This document shows, one piece after another, positions 1 through 10,600 of a stretch of 36,486 nt of DNA. The stretch is from Caecitellus pseudoparvulus (taxonomy: Eukaryota; Bigyra: Bicosoecida), in the NCBI GenBank assembly GCA_965644315.1, contig CBFFRQ010000012.1:1-36486 (forward strand). Reading direction: 5' to 3'. Numbering within the stretch: position 1 is the first letter of the stretch; each line of letters opens with the position of its first letter. The notes under the pieces are model-generated. The model made no database searches and was not told the DNA's origin. It saw nothing but the letters and a program-made list of their open reading frames with translations. The translations under genes were made by a program, and so were the position numbers.

Positions 1-570
1 AGATTTTCTGTCCCCCCCGTACACCCCTCCAACACCACTTCGTTCCCGTGTGCGGGGGGGGTGGGCACACCTTCCCGGGCGCGTCAGAAGTTGGAAAAAG
101 TCAAAATGACACTATTTCATGTGTACATTGTGTCAAACTCGTTTCACGCTGCGGGAGCCGCGGCGGGCCGCGCAATGGGAAGGGGTGGATTGGCGTGGTG
201 GCGACGGAGGGCAGGGTCGGGGGCCGAGGGAGGCAGACTGATCAAATTTTCTGGTCATTCTGGCGAAAGTCACAGAGGGGGCTAAGTTTCATGCTTAGAT
301 TCAGATTATTGCACTCACGCGTGATGGTTCGCCTTGCATAGCGCAGGAGAACGCCGCAAAGTGGGCCATTTTGGGCGCCAATTTCCGCCTCCACAGCCGG
401 GCGGCAAACTGCCTGCGCCAACTCCCTTGCACCGCAGCGCTGGCGCGTATGAAGGCGATTTACCGCCTTTGCATTGCATTTTAAGCGCCATGCACGATTC
501 ATTTGTCCGATGCAGCCCCCCCCCTTGACGGGCTGTCTTGGGCTGCCTTGGGCTGAGTGGCGAAGCCGTC
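1..570. other. No gene recognised; left window edge
   Basis: I see no coding frame with a recognisable protein here. The stretch is GC-rich with C and G runs near positions 14-20 and 53-62. A more AT-rich part (about 240-320) lies beyond the 3' end of the minus-strand transposase gene. If that gene belongs to a DNA transposon, one terminal inverted repeat should lie here or beyond the window edge. I could not pair any sequence here with an inverted copy right of 6426 by eye. Confidence 0.4.
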
Positions 571-3500
571 TCACGTGTCCTCGCTGGCGCTGCGCTGCTT
601 GCCGACGGGGCCCTGCAGCGCCCAGTGGAAGCGGTAAGAAGCTTCCCCTGGCTTGCCCTTCGCGATCCAAGGCGCTTCGTGCACAACGGCCGGGCCAGCT
701 ACCACACCCCCCGTCACGAGCACCCACGGTTGCGCCTCGTCCTCCGGCGAGTGGTTTACCCGTGCCCACCCCTGCACCTCAGAAGGGCCCAGTTTCAGGT
801 GACGACACAAGAGGAGGGTCTCATCGGGCAGGTAACTGCGTGCATCGTCCCTCAGCGGCGCCAGGGCCACGGCTACGTCCACCAGTGTCCGCTCCATGAA
901 CCGCTTGCCGTCCCAGTGGATGATGCACATGACGTCGGCTGGCCCCGGCAATGGCAGCCAGTTGGTGTTGCCAGAGGGGTACCGCAGCCTCACGCCTGTG
1001 CAGAGCGTGAGGGGGGGGCGGTGTCCCGCTTCCTGTCCATCCACGACGTTGTCAGGCTTTAGTTGCACCCTGTACAACCTGCCCGAATGCCCCACCCGCC
1101 GCTCCCTCAACCACGCCAGGGCGCTCGCCCCTGCGACGAAGGACTGCGGGAAGGTCAGTGGCTCATCAGCGCTCCTGAATCGCGTCACGATCGGCCGCAT
1201 GGCCGTGCCCACCAAGTTCAGTGGCACCTCAGCGCCTGGGTCAGCAGCAGCCCCGGCACAGTCGCCGGCGACCAGGGAGCGAGAATGCAATAGGTTGTAC
1301 CAGGTCTCGGGGGAGGGAGTGTAGCCTGGCGGTTGACAGTACGGCGCGCAGCTCATGGCCTGCACGAGGCACACTCTCTCCGCCAGCTTGTAGAGGACAC
1401 CCTGCTTCCCGCGGTGCACTGTACGTAGCACACGGTTGATTCGAGTGTGCATGGTCTCGCCGTGGTCGGTATCCACCGCCTCCAGGCTACCGTACCAATG
1501 CATGTCCAGCGCCAGCTGCAGCGCAATGTGCAGCTTGGGGTACGTGAGGGGTAGAGCCTTCCGGCCAAGGGAGCGCAGCTCGTTGCTGACGAGCTGGAAC
1601 ACGGTGGCCACACGGGCCATCCACTGGGCCAGACGGCACGCGTCACCCCGCCCAGCCACTGCCCTGCCGTACGTGAAGCGCAGGACCACGCCCACGGCCC
1701 CATGCAGTGCGTTCAGCAGTTGGCGGACCTTGGGCGGCCCCACGACGGCGTCGTCCGTGCCCATCATCAGCGTCTGCCACCGAGTGAGCCCCAGCTTGTC
1801 CTCTGCTGTGACGGCGTTGCCGGCCGACAGCTTGACCGCCGTCTCCCGCCCCGCGCCGACAACCTGTACGCCGTCGATGCGGCGCGGACGCGGCTGCTGC
1901 ATGCGGTGCATGAAGGTCGCTTGGCGATCGTCCTGCGCCCCGAGGCCAGGCGCGAGCATCCCCTGCTCCAAAGCACCCCATGTCCGGTCCCCCACCACCC
2001 CGCTCCCCAGCACATGCAGCCTGTCTGCAGGGCAGGCCTCGTAGCCATTGCCCCCCACAAACAGCGTCGCATGGCGCTCAATGTCGCAGATATCCTCGAC
2101 GTCCTTCCACCTGATCGTGGCAAGGTCGGCCTCCGCCCGCGCCTTCACGACCGGATCGGCAGACGCCACGTCACGCAGCGCGTCGGCGTGGAAGGACGCC
2201 GAGCGCCGCGTGCAAGTCCCCAGCGCTGCCACGGTCTCGGCCATGTCGAGGGGCACGGCGTCGGCCAGCTCTTGCTGGCCTTTGCTGCGCCACGCCAGCG
2301 CGCACGAGCACCGTGGAGGCCTGCCGTGAACCGCATTGAGTAGCATCCATCTCTCAGCCGTGTCGGCGCAGATGGCGCCGATGAGCGGCCACACACGGGC
2401 AACGAACGAAGGCCCATCGACCCCCGCCCCCGGCTCAAGGACATCGACGCCAAGGTCCCGCAGAGCGCCGACTTGGTCGGCTGCTACCGGGATCCACAGG
2501 CCACCCTGAGCGTGGATCTCAGCAAGAGGCTCCAGCAGCACAGCGCGGAGCTGGGCCTGGTGTGCCTTGTACTTGGCGCGCTTCGCCTCCTCCGCGGTCC
2601 CTTTGAAGTCCATGTCTTTCAGCGGCATGAAGGCAAGGACTGCCGCTGACCCCAGGCTTCGGGCCTCTCGGGCACTAACTTGCATGGGCCGGACGCTCAG
2701 GGGCGTGATGGCCGTCTTCGGTTGGCGGAAAGGGTGGGCCTCGTCCATGAAGACGTTGATGACAAACGGCAGGGCGCGGTGTTGCAGAGCTGTCTGTGAC
2801 GCCGCATGAGCACACGGGCTTTCAGCGAAGCACGACACGGTGCCGTCTTGGGGTTCCTGGGCGCCTGCCATCGTGTGTGCCTGAAAGCGGCCATGCTTCG
2901 TGAACGGAGCGGCCAAGGCGGGGGTTTCGTCGTCGCTCAACCCAGGCCGGTGCCTTTGGAATGCTGCACGCGCAACCGCGTCGCAGTCTGCGAAGGCGGC
3001 CTCGAGCTTGCTCGCCAGCGCAGTCCCCATGGGCGTGTCAATTCCCGACGTGTGCATGGGGTCTGGGACGCCCCTTGTGGCCCGACGGGCGGGCAAGCAC
3101 TCAACAGGTATCCGAGCCAGCGAGTGGACAAGCCAATCCTTCAGCTTCACGCCGTGGATGGGCCAGGTGGCACGTGGCACTCCACGCCGGTCGCACACGC
3201 CGGCGGGCATCTTGGCGTGCACCACCCCCGGCATGCAGATGCCAGGCAACCCCTTGAGTGTCTCGACCAAGCGCTTCATCTTCCTCTGGGGCTGCATCGG
3301 CTTCCGTGCTCGAACCTTCGCCTGACAAGTGCTGCAGCTGGCTGTGTCTGCCATGCACTTCGACCAGAGATCGTGCTGCACTTTGAACACCGAGGCGGCA
3401 CTCGCATCGGTGGTCAGTATCGCCTCCAGCTCAGAGTTCCTCTTCCTCAGTGTCTCCAGCTCTTCCGAGAGCAAGCCCACGCGTGCCCGCAGCACCTCAG

Positions 3501-3945
3501 TGGCTGAGTGAGTGTCGGCTGGTAGAGCAGCCGGCTCGCCTGCCTCTCCCGCTGCCTCTCCCGCCTGAGCGTCTCCCCCGCTGGCCGCAAGCCCAGCAGG
3601 CAGGGTCTCCGTGGCGTCGGCCCCGAACTCGTCCGCCCCATCACTCTCGCTTTCCTCGGTCTCATAGTACTCGCTGTCTGCGTCCTCCTGGACAGGTGCT
3701 TGCGCAGCCCCAGCGTCCCCACGCGGGTGCTTCCGATGTGAAGCAAGTGTATGCTCGTAGACATCCTCCCAGATGCCGGGCGCAGGGCTGCCCCCGTCCT
3801 CAGAGTGCTTCGCAAACTTGGCCTCAAATTCGCGCCTACGCTTTCTCCTTCTGGCGTGGGTCACCTGTTGGCACTGCCTCTGAAAGTGACGGGTCAAGCC
3901 TGATTGGGTTGAGAACGTCCGCTTGCACACAGTGCACGTGAACAT
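571..3945 (-). CDS. Plavaka/KDZ-like DNA transposase with N-terminal zinc finger
   Basis: Single-exon protein of about 1,124 aa, taking the ATG at 3945-3943; the open frame extends to 4050 only through a GTG. The first 25 residues form a C2HC zinc finger (Cys-x2-Cys, a 12-residue spacer, His-x4-Cys), followed by a basic stretch, an acidic linker and a short coiled coil (about 150-180). The core has the sequence style of Plavaka transposases. There is an FMDEAHPF segment near residue 398 followed by a Pro/Arg/Leu segment, and a DRLHVLGSGVVGDRTWG block near 640. The diagnostic part near 800-835 reads PKLH...YGSLEAVDTDHGETMH, followed by a basic R/N-rich stretch, the usual 'PK(L/M)H...GS...T...E..H' signature of the family. 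Such proteins cut and paste their own element in the nucleus. The frame is intact, so it may be recent or active. Assignment to Plavaka versus another KDZ or CMC-like branch is less certain than 'DDE-type transposase'. Confidence 0.68.
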   Translation of the reverse strand: MFTCTVCKRTFSTQSGLTRHFQRQCQQVTHARRRKRRREFEAKFAKHSEDGGSPAPGIWEDVYEHTLASHRKHPRGDAGAAQAPVQEDADSEYYETEESESDGADEFGADATETLPAGLAASGGDAQAGEAAGEAGEPAALPADTHSATEVLRARVGLLSEELETLRKRNSELEAILTTDASAASVFKVQHDLWSKCMADTASCSTCQAKVRARKPMQPQRKMKRLVETLKGLPGICMPGVVHAKMPAGVCDRRGVPRATWPIHGVKLKDWLVHSLARIPVECLPARRATRGVPDPMHTSGIDTPMGTALASKLEAAFADCDAVARAAFQRHRPGLSDDETPALAAPFTKHGRFQAHTMAGAQEPQDGTVSCFAESPCAHAASQTALQHRALPFVINVFMDEAHPFRQPKTAITPLSVRPMQVSAREARSLGSAAVLAFMPLKDMDFKGTAEEAKRAKYKAHQAQLRAVLLEPLAEIHAQGGLWIPVAADQVGALRDLGVDVLEPGAGVDGPSFVARVWPLIGAICADTAERWMLLNAVHGRPPRCSCALAWRSKGQQELADAVPLDMAETVAALGTCTRRSASFHADALRDVASADPVVKARAEADLATIRWKDVEDICDIERHATLFVGGNGYEACPADRLHVLGSGVVGDRTWGALEQGMLAPGLGAQDDRQATFMHRMQQPRPRRIDGVQVVGAGRETAVKLSAGNAVTAEDKLGLTRWQTLMMGTDDAVVGPPKVRQLLNALHGAVGVVLRFTYGRAVAGRGDACRLAQWMARVATVFQLVSNELRSLGRKALPLTYPKLHIALQLALDMHWYGSLEAVDTDHGETMHTRINRVLRTVHRGKQGVLYKLAERVCLVQAMSCAPYCQPPGYTPSPETWYNLLHSRSLVAGDCAGAAADPGAEVPLNLVGTAMRPIVTRFRSADEPLTFPQSFVAGASALAWLRERRVGHSGRLYRVQLKPDNVVDGQEAGHRPPLTLCTGVRLRYPSGNTNWLPLPGPADVMCIIHWDGKRFMERTLVDVAVALAPLRDDARSYLPDETLLLCRHLKLGPSEVQGWARVNHSPEDEAQPWVLVTGGVVAGPAVVHEAPWIAKGKPGEASYRFHWALQGPVGKQRSASEDT

Positions 3946-4352
3946 CGTGGGTGTGGGATGCTGCTTGGCAGGGCCTGGTCCGGAGGGAGAGCTCGAGTTG
4001 CGTTTCAGTATCTGAAACGTGCCTAGGGGGCACACCAATCCGGACTTCACAACGCAACCAACACCACCGCGGCGGCAAGAAGCACACCTGCGCTAGTGGT
4101 TGATGTGCATTCGATCCCTAGCGTTTGTGAAAAGTCCCCCTGTAAGCCTGGAACGCGAGGGATACAAGGAAGCTTGCTGCGTTTTCCCTTGAGAGGGGGT
4201 GCAGGGGGGTGCAAGGGGGAGGGGGGTGCCTCACGCTGCTCTGTAAGCCAGCAAGGCGCAAAGGCACATTCCAGTCCCCCCCCCCTCTGTTAGTCACTTG
4301 CTCTTCTCGGCCACCTTCAGCTCTCAAGCACCCGTCTCCCCACCCAGACACC
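3946..4352. promoter_or_regulatory. Divergent intergenic region between transposase and partner gene
   Basis: These 407 bp separate two genes transcribed away from each other, so both promoters should lie here. A long purine/G-rich segment (about 4193-4230) and a C-run (4276-4286) are the obvious features. I see no convincing TATA box. The placement is inferred from gene orientation only. Confidence 0.3.
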
Positions 4353-6426
4353 ATGGCTCAGCAACGCAGCGAAGTCAGCACGAGCTCAGTGCCTCAAGCC
4401 ACCGCCGCCGAGCATGACTCTGCAAAGCGAGCGTTCCAGGGCGTGCATGCGCATCTTCAAAGGATTGCCTTTGAAAAGGGCAAGCCCTTGCCCATCCCGG
4501 AGCGCAAGGTTTGGTTGGCGGGCGCCAGCAACGCAAATGGTGTGCTGCGCTGTGAAACGCTTCCCCACCACGCGCGCACAAAAGCACCAGTGCTTACCGC
4601 CCAGTCCTTGCCCGCGCCGCAGAAGAGTTCCTTCGCGCAGAAGTGCTGGGCCAGCTTGCTAAGCCGCCGCATGAATTGGACATGCCCGGTGGTGGTGGTG
4701 CGTGACATACCAACGCGAGACTAGGATGGCGTTCCCACCAGCCTTTGCCCGTGTCGAGGCGTGCGGCTTCAACGCAACACCGCCTGAGTTTACACGCGAT
4801 CTGTGCCCCCTTTCCGCAGCAGACCACTCCAGTGGAGAGGCCAGGAGCTTCCTTGCCGCGGCCGTCCTGCCCCGCGTTCCCAACGCGGCAGCCCTCGAGG
4901 CTCCAAGCCTGACCGACAGGGTGATAGCGGCACAGGCGAGCTTGGCGTTGGATCGGGCGCTGATCTACCAACTGTACGTGTTGTACCTGTACAGTGTGAA
5001 GGAGAGGGCCCAGATGCAAGCTCAGATCAGGGAGCTGCAGGGCGCACTTGACAAGAACGGCAAGTCCAGTCGGAATTCTCCGAGTGTCCAGTACAGCCGT
5101 CTGTCCATGTCCAATCACATGGACGCCATCGGCAGGCAGAGGCTCCCTGGACAGGGTTCGTGGACGTTTGCACAATTAAAGGCAGGGTCGGGGTGGGGGG
5201 TGCCGCCGACTACTCTCACACTCATGTGCACCAACGCAGCCCTCCGGGTACCGGAAGGGCCACTTGGCTCCCCTGACGATGTCTACGAAACGCTGATAGC
5301 GGACGCCGACCTTGAAACGCCGGAGCTAGACTTCCCTCTGGCCTTCATGCACGGCATGCCCAACGCACTGGAACAGGCGCTGTCAATCCAGCTGGCAGAT
5401 GGCGCTGATCCCTGGGACGACGCCAAAGACCTGATGCGACAGGCAGACCCCGGGCAGGTGCGCGAGGCGTGCAAGAAGCTGCGCGATGCAGTGTCGCGGC
5501 TCTTCCAACCCAGCGCACTGTCCAAGGACGAAGCCTTTATGGAGGCGGTGTCTGTGCTCTGCCCCGCCAGGGAGGCGGAGGTCCTGGTCTGCACGCGACA
5601 CAGAAAGCAGCCGGCCCACGACGCATTCCTTGACATCAGCTCGCGCTTGGACGGCACGGGGCAAGCTGCCCAGGATGCTCTGCGCTACCTGACTTGGGCG
5701 GATCGAGGGCGCAACGTGCTCTCGATGGAGGAAGTGCGCCGCAGGCAAACTGCGCGCTTTGCTGCGGTGCGCGACTTTGCCACACCGGACGCCCCGTTTG
5801 ACTGCGCCACGCTCGTGGCAGTCTCCTTGGAGCAGGAGTTGCGCAGGGGGCTCGCCAAGGACGCGGGTGTGTCCGTGAGGCGCCAGGACGTCGTCACAGC
5901 GGCGGCACTGGGGGCGCTGTATGAAGCTGCGGTGCATCTGGTGGACACGGTGCGCAACCAAGCGTACAGCTTTGTACGCAGCACACCGCCGTTCCCTCAC
6001 ACGTGCGAGTGGCACAAGCTCTCCGCCGCCCAGCTGTACACTATCGGCGCCGTGCTCGGGCCATTGTGGACCTTCTTGCGCGGGGAGGAGGCCAGCGCCT
6101 CCACATGGGGCTTCGTCACCCGGGCCTTCCGCGCTACACTTGTGAGGGATGCCCGTGAGCGTTCGAAGCTGGCCCAAGCATGTGCCAAGGAAGCGCTTGC
6201 GCAGCACCCCGTGGTCAGCACTGACGGCAGTGCCGAGCTGGGCCCCTGCCCGGGCCAGGGATCGGATTCAGGCTCGGGTTCAGGTTCCGAGTCTGAGCAT
6301 GAGCCTGGTGCCGAAGCTTCCGGTGTGCTCGGAGACGGCGGGGCGGTGCTGGGATGCGGAAGGTCCCGCGGCACAAAGCGCCCGCGCGGCGACGCAACGC
6401 CCCCGAGAAACATGTCGTTGGAATGA
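4353..6426 (+). CDS. Unknown coiled-coil protein, divergent partner of the transposase
   Basis: Not recognised. The first open frame starts at ATG 4353 in a good context (ACACC-ATG-GCT) and ends at 4724; the main frame runs from 4675 to the TGA at 6424-6426. A phase-consistent GT-AG intron at 4643-4724 (82 nt, GTGCTG...ACTAG) would join them into a 663-aa protein, reading ...SSFAQ-K-MAFPP. Without splicing the protein would start at ATG 4726. Visible parts are a coiled-coil/amphipathic helix in the first third (codons around 4990-5045, rich in Gln, Glu and Arg), a long helical middle without transmembrane segments, and a Ser-Gly/acidic low-complexity segment (about 6235-6310) before a basic tail. 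Back-to-back placement with the transposase suggests a second transposon protein such as a DNA-binding or assembly factor, but a host gene is equally possible. Confidence 0.55.
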
Positions 6427-7631
6427 TGATAAGTACCCTCGGTACAGGGCATCCATATCGTGTGCGTATGCCTGCTCTGAGGCTGGTGACACCGCAACAC
6501 CACCCATATCCCCACCGCACGCCCGTCAGCGCAATGCAAGCTCTTCCGGCGTGCCAGCGTTCGCTTGCGTGCAACACCCCCAGCTTGGCGCTGAGGAACA
6601 GCTGCACCCCTGTGGCCCATGCAACCACCACACCACTGGAAGCGCACCCCGCCTGGCCCTTTGCCCGTGTGACAAGGAAGCAGCGGACCAGCATCAGAAG
6701 AACCCACCCCCCCCCCCCCTCCCCCCGTCCGCATAGGGACACTTTCTAATCCCAGCGCAAATCTGAACGGTGCAAGTCAAGTCCCCATGGTAGCGTACGT
6801 TTGCACATGGCCTTAGCCTCGGCCTGCCTGTCGCTGCACGAGTACACAGAAGTGAGCGGCGCACAGCTTGCGTGCCGGGCGTTTCGCCTGCAACGGCATG
6901 GGACATGTCACCTCCTCCGCTCCCGCCTGTCGCCCTCTCCTGCGCAGTGAGCCGGATAGTGTCGTGAAGAGCTGTACACCTCATGGCCTGCAGACGCCAT
7001 CGCAGGCTGCAGGTTCGTGCAGGGGCCTAGCACGCGGGTTCAGCATTGGCGTTGCAAAGCCGAGTCACACACAGACCCCTCTGCGTGCAGGCGCCCCCCC
7101 ACCCGAGCTCCCCCTGCCAGAGCATGCCCTTTCGAGAAACTTGACCTTGTTGCATCGCGGACTGTGCTCCATGGATGGCTTCAGCGGTGCGTTGGGACAG
7201 GGGTAGCACCCGCCTATGCGCGGCGTTTGCGCGAAACGCCGTGTCATGTTCCAAGGCACCCCCGCACACTCGTGCCAGCCCCAGCGCCGCAGAAAAGACA
7301 CCATTGATATGATGTTTGTCGGTACCTATTGAAAGCGCGGCAGTTTCTTGTGAGGGTGGGTGGGACTGCATGCGCCGGGCGCTGGTGCTGCCTGCCTCCA
7401 ACGCCACCCCTCTGCGCAGGCGAACTCCCTCACCCGCGACGCACACACACCACCCCTCTGGCCATTCGCAGGGCCCACTTGGATGATCCAAGTATCTCCC
7501 TGAATGCCGCATACTGTACTGGGATGGCCTGAGCGGTGCGTGGCCGTCATGCGCTCGTCCCCATGCCTGGCGTTGCAGCCGGTGCCTGGCACTCCCACAC
7601 CATCACCCGAGCCACTGCCGCCCCTTCACAG
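6427..7631. other. Intergenic / possible further 5' exons of the IPT-repeat gene
   Basis: No long coding frame is convincing. A C-run sits at 6709-6727. Four stretches of about 62-66 bp starting near 6951, 7120, 7290 and 7472 each follow a pyrimidine tract ending in AG, and most end at a GT (often GTGCGT). Their starts are spaced about 160-180 bp apart. Two have an open frame; those at about 7290 and 7472 have stops in all three frames with these boundaries. They may be further small exons of the downstream gene or decayed copies of such exons. Confidence 0.25.
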
Positions 7632-10600
7632 GAATGGAAGACCCGGCAACCTGATCATGAGGGGCAAGTCCCACCACGGTGCCAGCCAAAATGGGGTGAG
7701 TGCGAGGGGCTGCTGCGCTGGTGCCTTGTGCAGGGAGCGGCTACGTCGTGACTGCTGGTGTCAAGGTACAGAGCCACGCGAGCCTCCTCCCCCCACCTGC
7801 GCAGGCCTTCCGGTACGCGATGCTGCAGAATAACTGGTGTACCACCCTGAATGACTTGGAGAGGCTCCCCACAGTGCTTGGCGGACTGAGAGGTGCGCGG
7901 CGGCAGAGGCGGGCGGCGGCAAAGGCGCGTGGCCTGAGGCGTGAGTGCTCCGAGGCGGGTGCCGTGGACGCAGGGCATGCATTGCAGTGCGCGACACCGC
8001 CTGGTGACAGTTTGATGGCCAGCGCGAGCTGCAAGGTGCCGTAGACCCCCCCCTGCCTGCAATGCACAGCCTGCTACCAGTTCGCCTGGGTACCCCCAAA
8101 GTGGGTGTTTGCACCACCCCCCCCCAAAGTGGGTGTCTGCCCCCCCCCCCCAAAAAGGAGTTTGCCCCACCCCCCTATACCCCTTCGAGGGCAACCCCCC
8201 AAAGGCATGTCGCCCCCCCCCCGAAAATCTCACGACGGAAGTGGGCGCCCCACTGTTCCTGCAAGCTACGCCACCAGCTGTCCAGGTCGGACATGCAAGC
8301 AGCAACAACACCGTGAATGTGACACTGCAAGGGCGGTACTTGGGCCATAACGCGAGTGCTGTGTCCAGCCTCTTCATCGCAGGGCAGGGGTGTCCAGGAC
8401 TCGTGTGGAACCGGCCAACGCCGCATGTGTGGAGCTTGACATGTGTCGGCTTGCCTGTCGCGGGGCTGAGTACCTCAGCGCCCCCAATCGCTATCACGGC
8501 ATTCGGCGAGTCATTCACACAGCTAGATGTGCTCAAGATCGTGCCCCCGCCTGATATGTCTCCCCTGCGAATTATTTCGAGCGGTCCAGGCAGCACAGAG
8601 CATGAACAGGCCATCACGATTCGCGGCAGTGGCATCGGAGCAGTGGGATCAGATGTGTTGCATGTGGAAGTGAGTGACTGGGGAGCCTGCCATAGTGTGT
8701 TCTGGGTGGACAGCAGCGAAGTCAGCTGCATGGCACCTGCAGGAGCAGGCAACGCTGAGCCCGTTCGGGTCTTCCTCGCAGGCGGGCACGTCCTGCACGG
8801 ACAGTTTCAGTACGCCGCTCCATCAGTCCACTCTATTTGGCCGAACACACTCCTGCCCTGGAAGGCTAATCACCCTGGCGGGATCGTCACTATGCAGCTT
8901 TGCACGGATGGCACACGCTGGTCTCCTCCTGGCAGGCTGCTGACGGCATCCGACGTCGCCATCCAGGTCGCCGGGGCCCCATGTGTTTTCCAGGCCCAGT
9001 TGAACGCCACTTGCTTGAGCTGCTGGGTGGACACCGCAGCTGTGGTTCCTGGAGCAGCCTCGTCTGTCTATGTCCGTTGCGCCCAGGCCAGTTTCGCTCC
9101 AGGCGTGGGTGTGCAGGTCCTGAGCCTGCCACAAGTGTCTGCAGTGGTCCCCCCGCTCGTCTCCGCGGCTGGAGGGCAGGTTTTAGAGGTGCTCGGCATC
9201 GGTTTCTGTCGCAACTCATCCGGTGATGTGGAATCAGTTCGTATTGGCTCCCAAGCGGCTGCAGTGCGCAGCTGCACCTCTACCAGCGTGTCAGTGACCG
9301 TGCCTCGTCCCCCAGCAAGCGTACAGACAGCAAGTGTGAGCATCACACTCGTATCCGGCCATTCCGCCTTCCTGCAAGATGCTCTGCAGTTCTCCCATCC
9401 CGAAGTGCTGACTGTACTGGGCGGACTGGTGCAGCCGGCGCCTCAAGGCGGCCAGCAGATCAGGAATGTCTCAGTCACAGGCCTGGCCTTGGATGACGGG
9501 CCAAGGAGCCTTGCTCGCCTGCTGTTTGGCAGTGCGCCAGGTTTATCTTGTGCCCAGGCAGGTGGGGAGCTGGTGTTCACATCCACCCGCAGTTTGGAGT
9601 GTCGTGGGTTCCACACGGCTGCTTTAGCGCCACTCGCATCGGGGCGCATGGCTGACACGACCATCACGATCCAAACCGCACAGAACTTGACGGCTAAGTC
9701 TTCCCTCGGCACGTTGCGCATCATGGGGCCACCGCGGATCTCTGAGCTCTCCTCTTCGAGTGCAGCTGTCAATGACACGCTCACAGTGACGGGCTCGGGG
9801 TTCGGCCTGACACACTCGGACATTGCAGCTGTTCGGATCGGCGCTCGGCAAGTCACAACGTTCACACGAGGTAGTGACAGCATTGTCACCCTGCGTGTGC
9901 CAGAGCCAGCGTCTGACGAGCTTGCTGATGTCTTCAGCCTCGATATCGCCATTTCTTTGGCAAGTGGCCACACAGCTGTGCTCCCGCGTTCATTCTCGTA
10001 CACCTTGGCCCCCAGAGCGCCGGTGTCAGCCCCGACTGCTGTGTGCCCGTACAGGGACGAGGCTGGCGCGGCACGCGTGGCATTCAACTGGATCGATGAT
10101 GCCGCCACACTGCTATCCCCTGTTGGCGCCTGGCATGTCTCCTTCGGAGTGATTCTTCATGGTGGGCTCATCTCGCGTGTCAATGCTTCCACCCGCCTTG
10201 TTTCCCTGGCTGGCGGCGCGGCAGGGGACATCCTGCGCAACGTGGACACTCCAAGGGTATGCCGGGGTTTGACAGAGCAGCCCAGCGCCCTGGACTTCTC
10301 AGTGCGCGTTGCCGATGCACCTGCACAGCCGTTTTGGGTTGCAGTTGCGGCTGGAGTGCTGGGAGAGTCTGCAGGGCGAGTGCTTCGAGGACCTCTCAGC
10401 ACCCAAGTTGGGCCGTTGCTTCCTGCTTGTGGCGCTGCAGAGTACCTTGCGACATACGAGCTGGGCGAAGGGCGCTGGCCGCAAGTCACCTGCAGACCAT
10501 GCCCACAAGGCGCTGTGTGCAATGGAGCTGAGTGGGAGCGAGTGCTCGCTGCGTCTGGCTGGTTCAGGATTCCGTGGAGGGAGCCGGACATCAGCTTCGA

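Noticed and set aside
111-121. CACTATTTCAT looks like a CACTA-type transposon terminus
   Set aside because: No inverted partner could be found to the right of the transposase or its neighbour, so a single pentamer is not evidence.
7655-8752. 365-codon minus-strand open frame
   Set aside because: It runs antisense through the poly-C minisatellite and the start of the IPT exon; it gives low-complexity Gly/Thr-rich sequence and has no motif.
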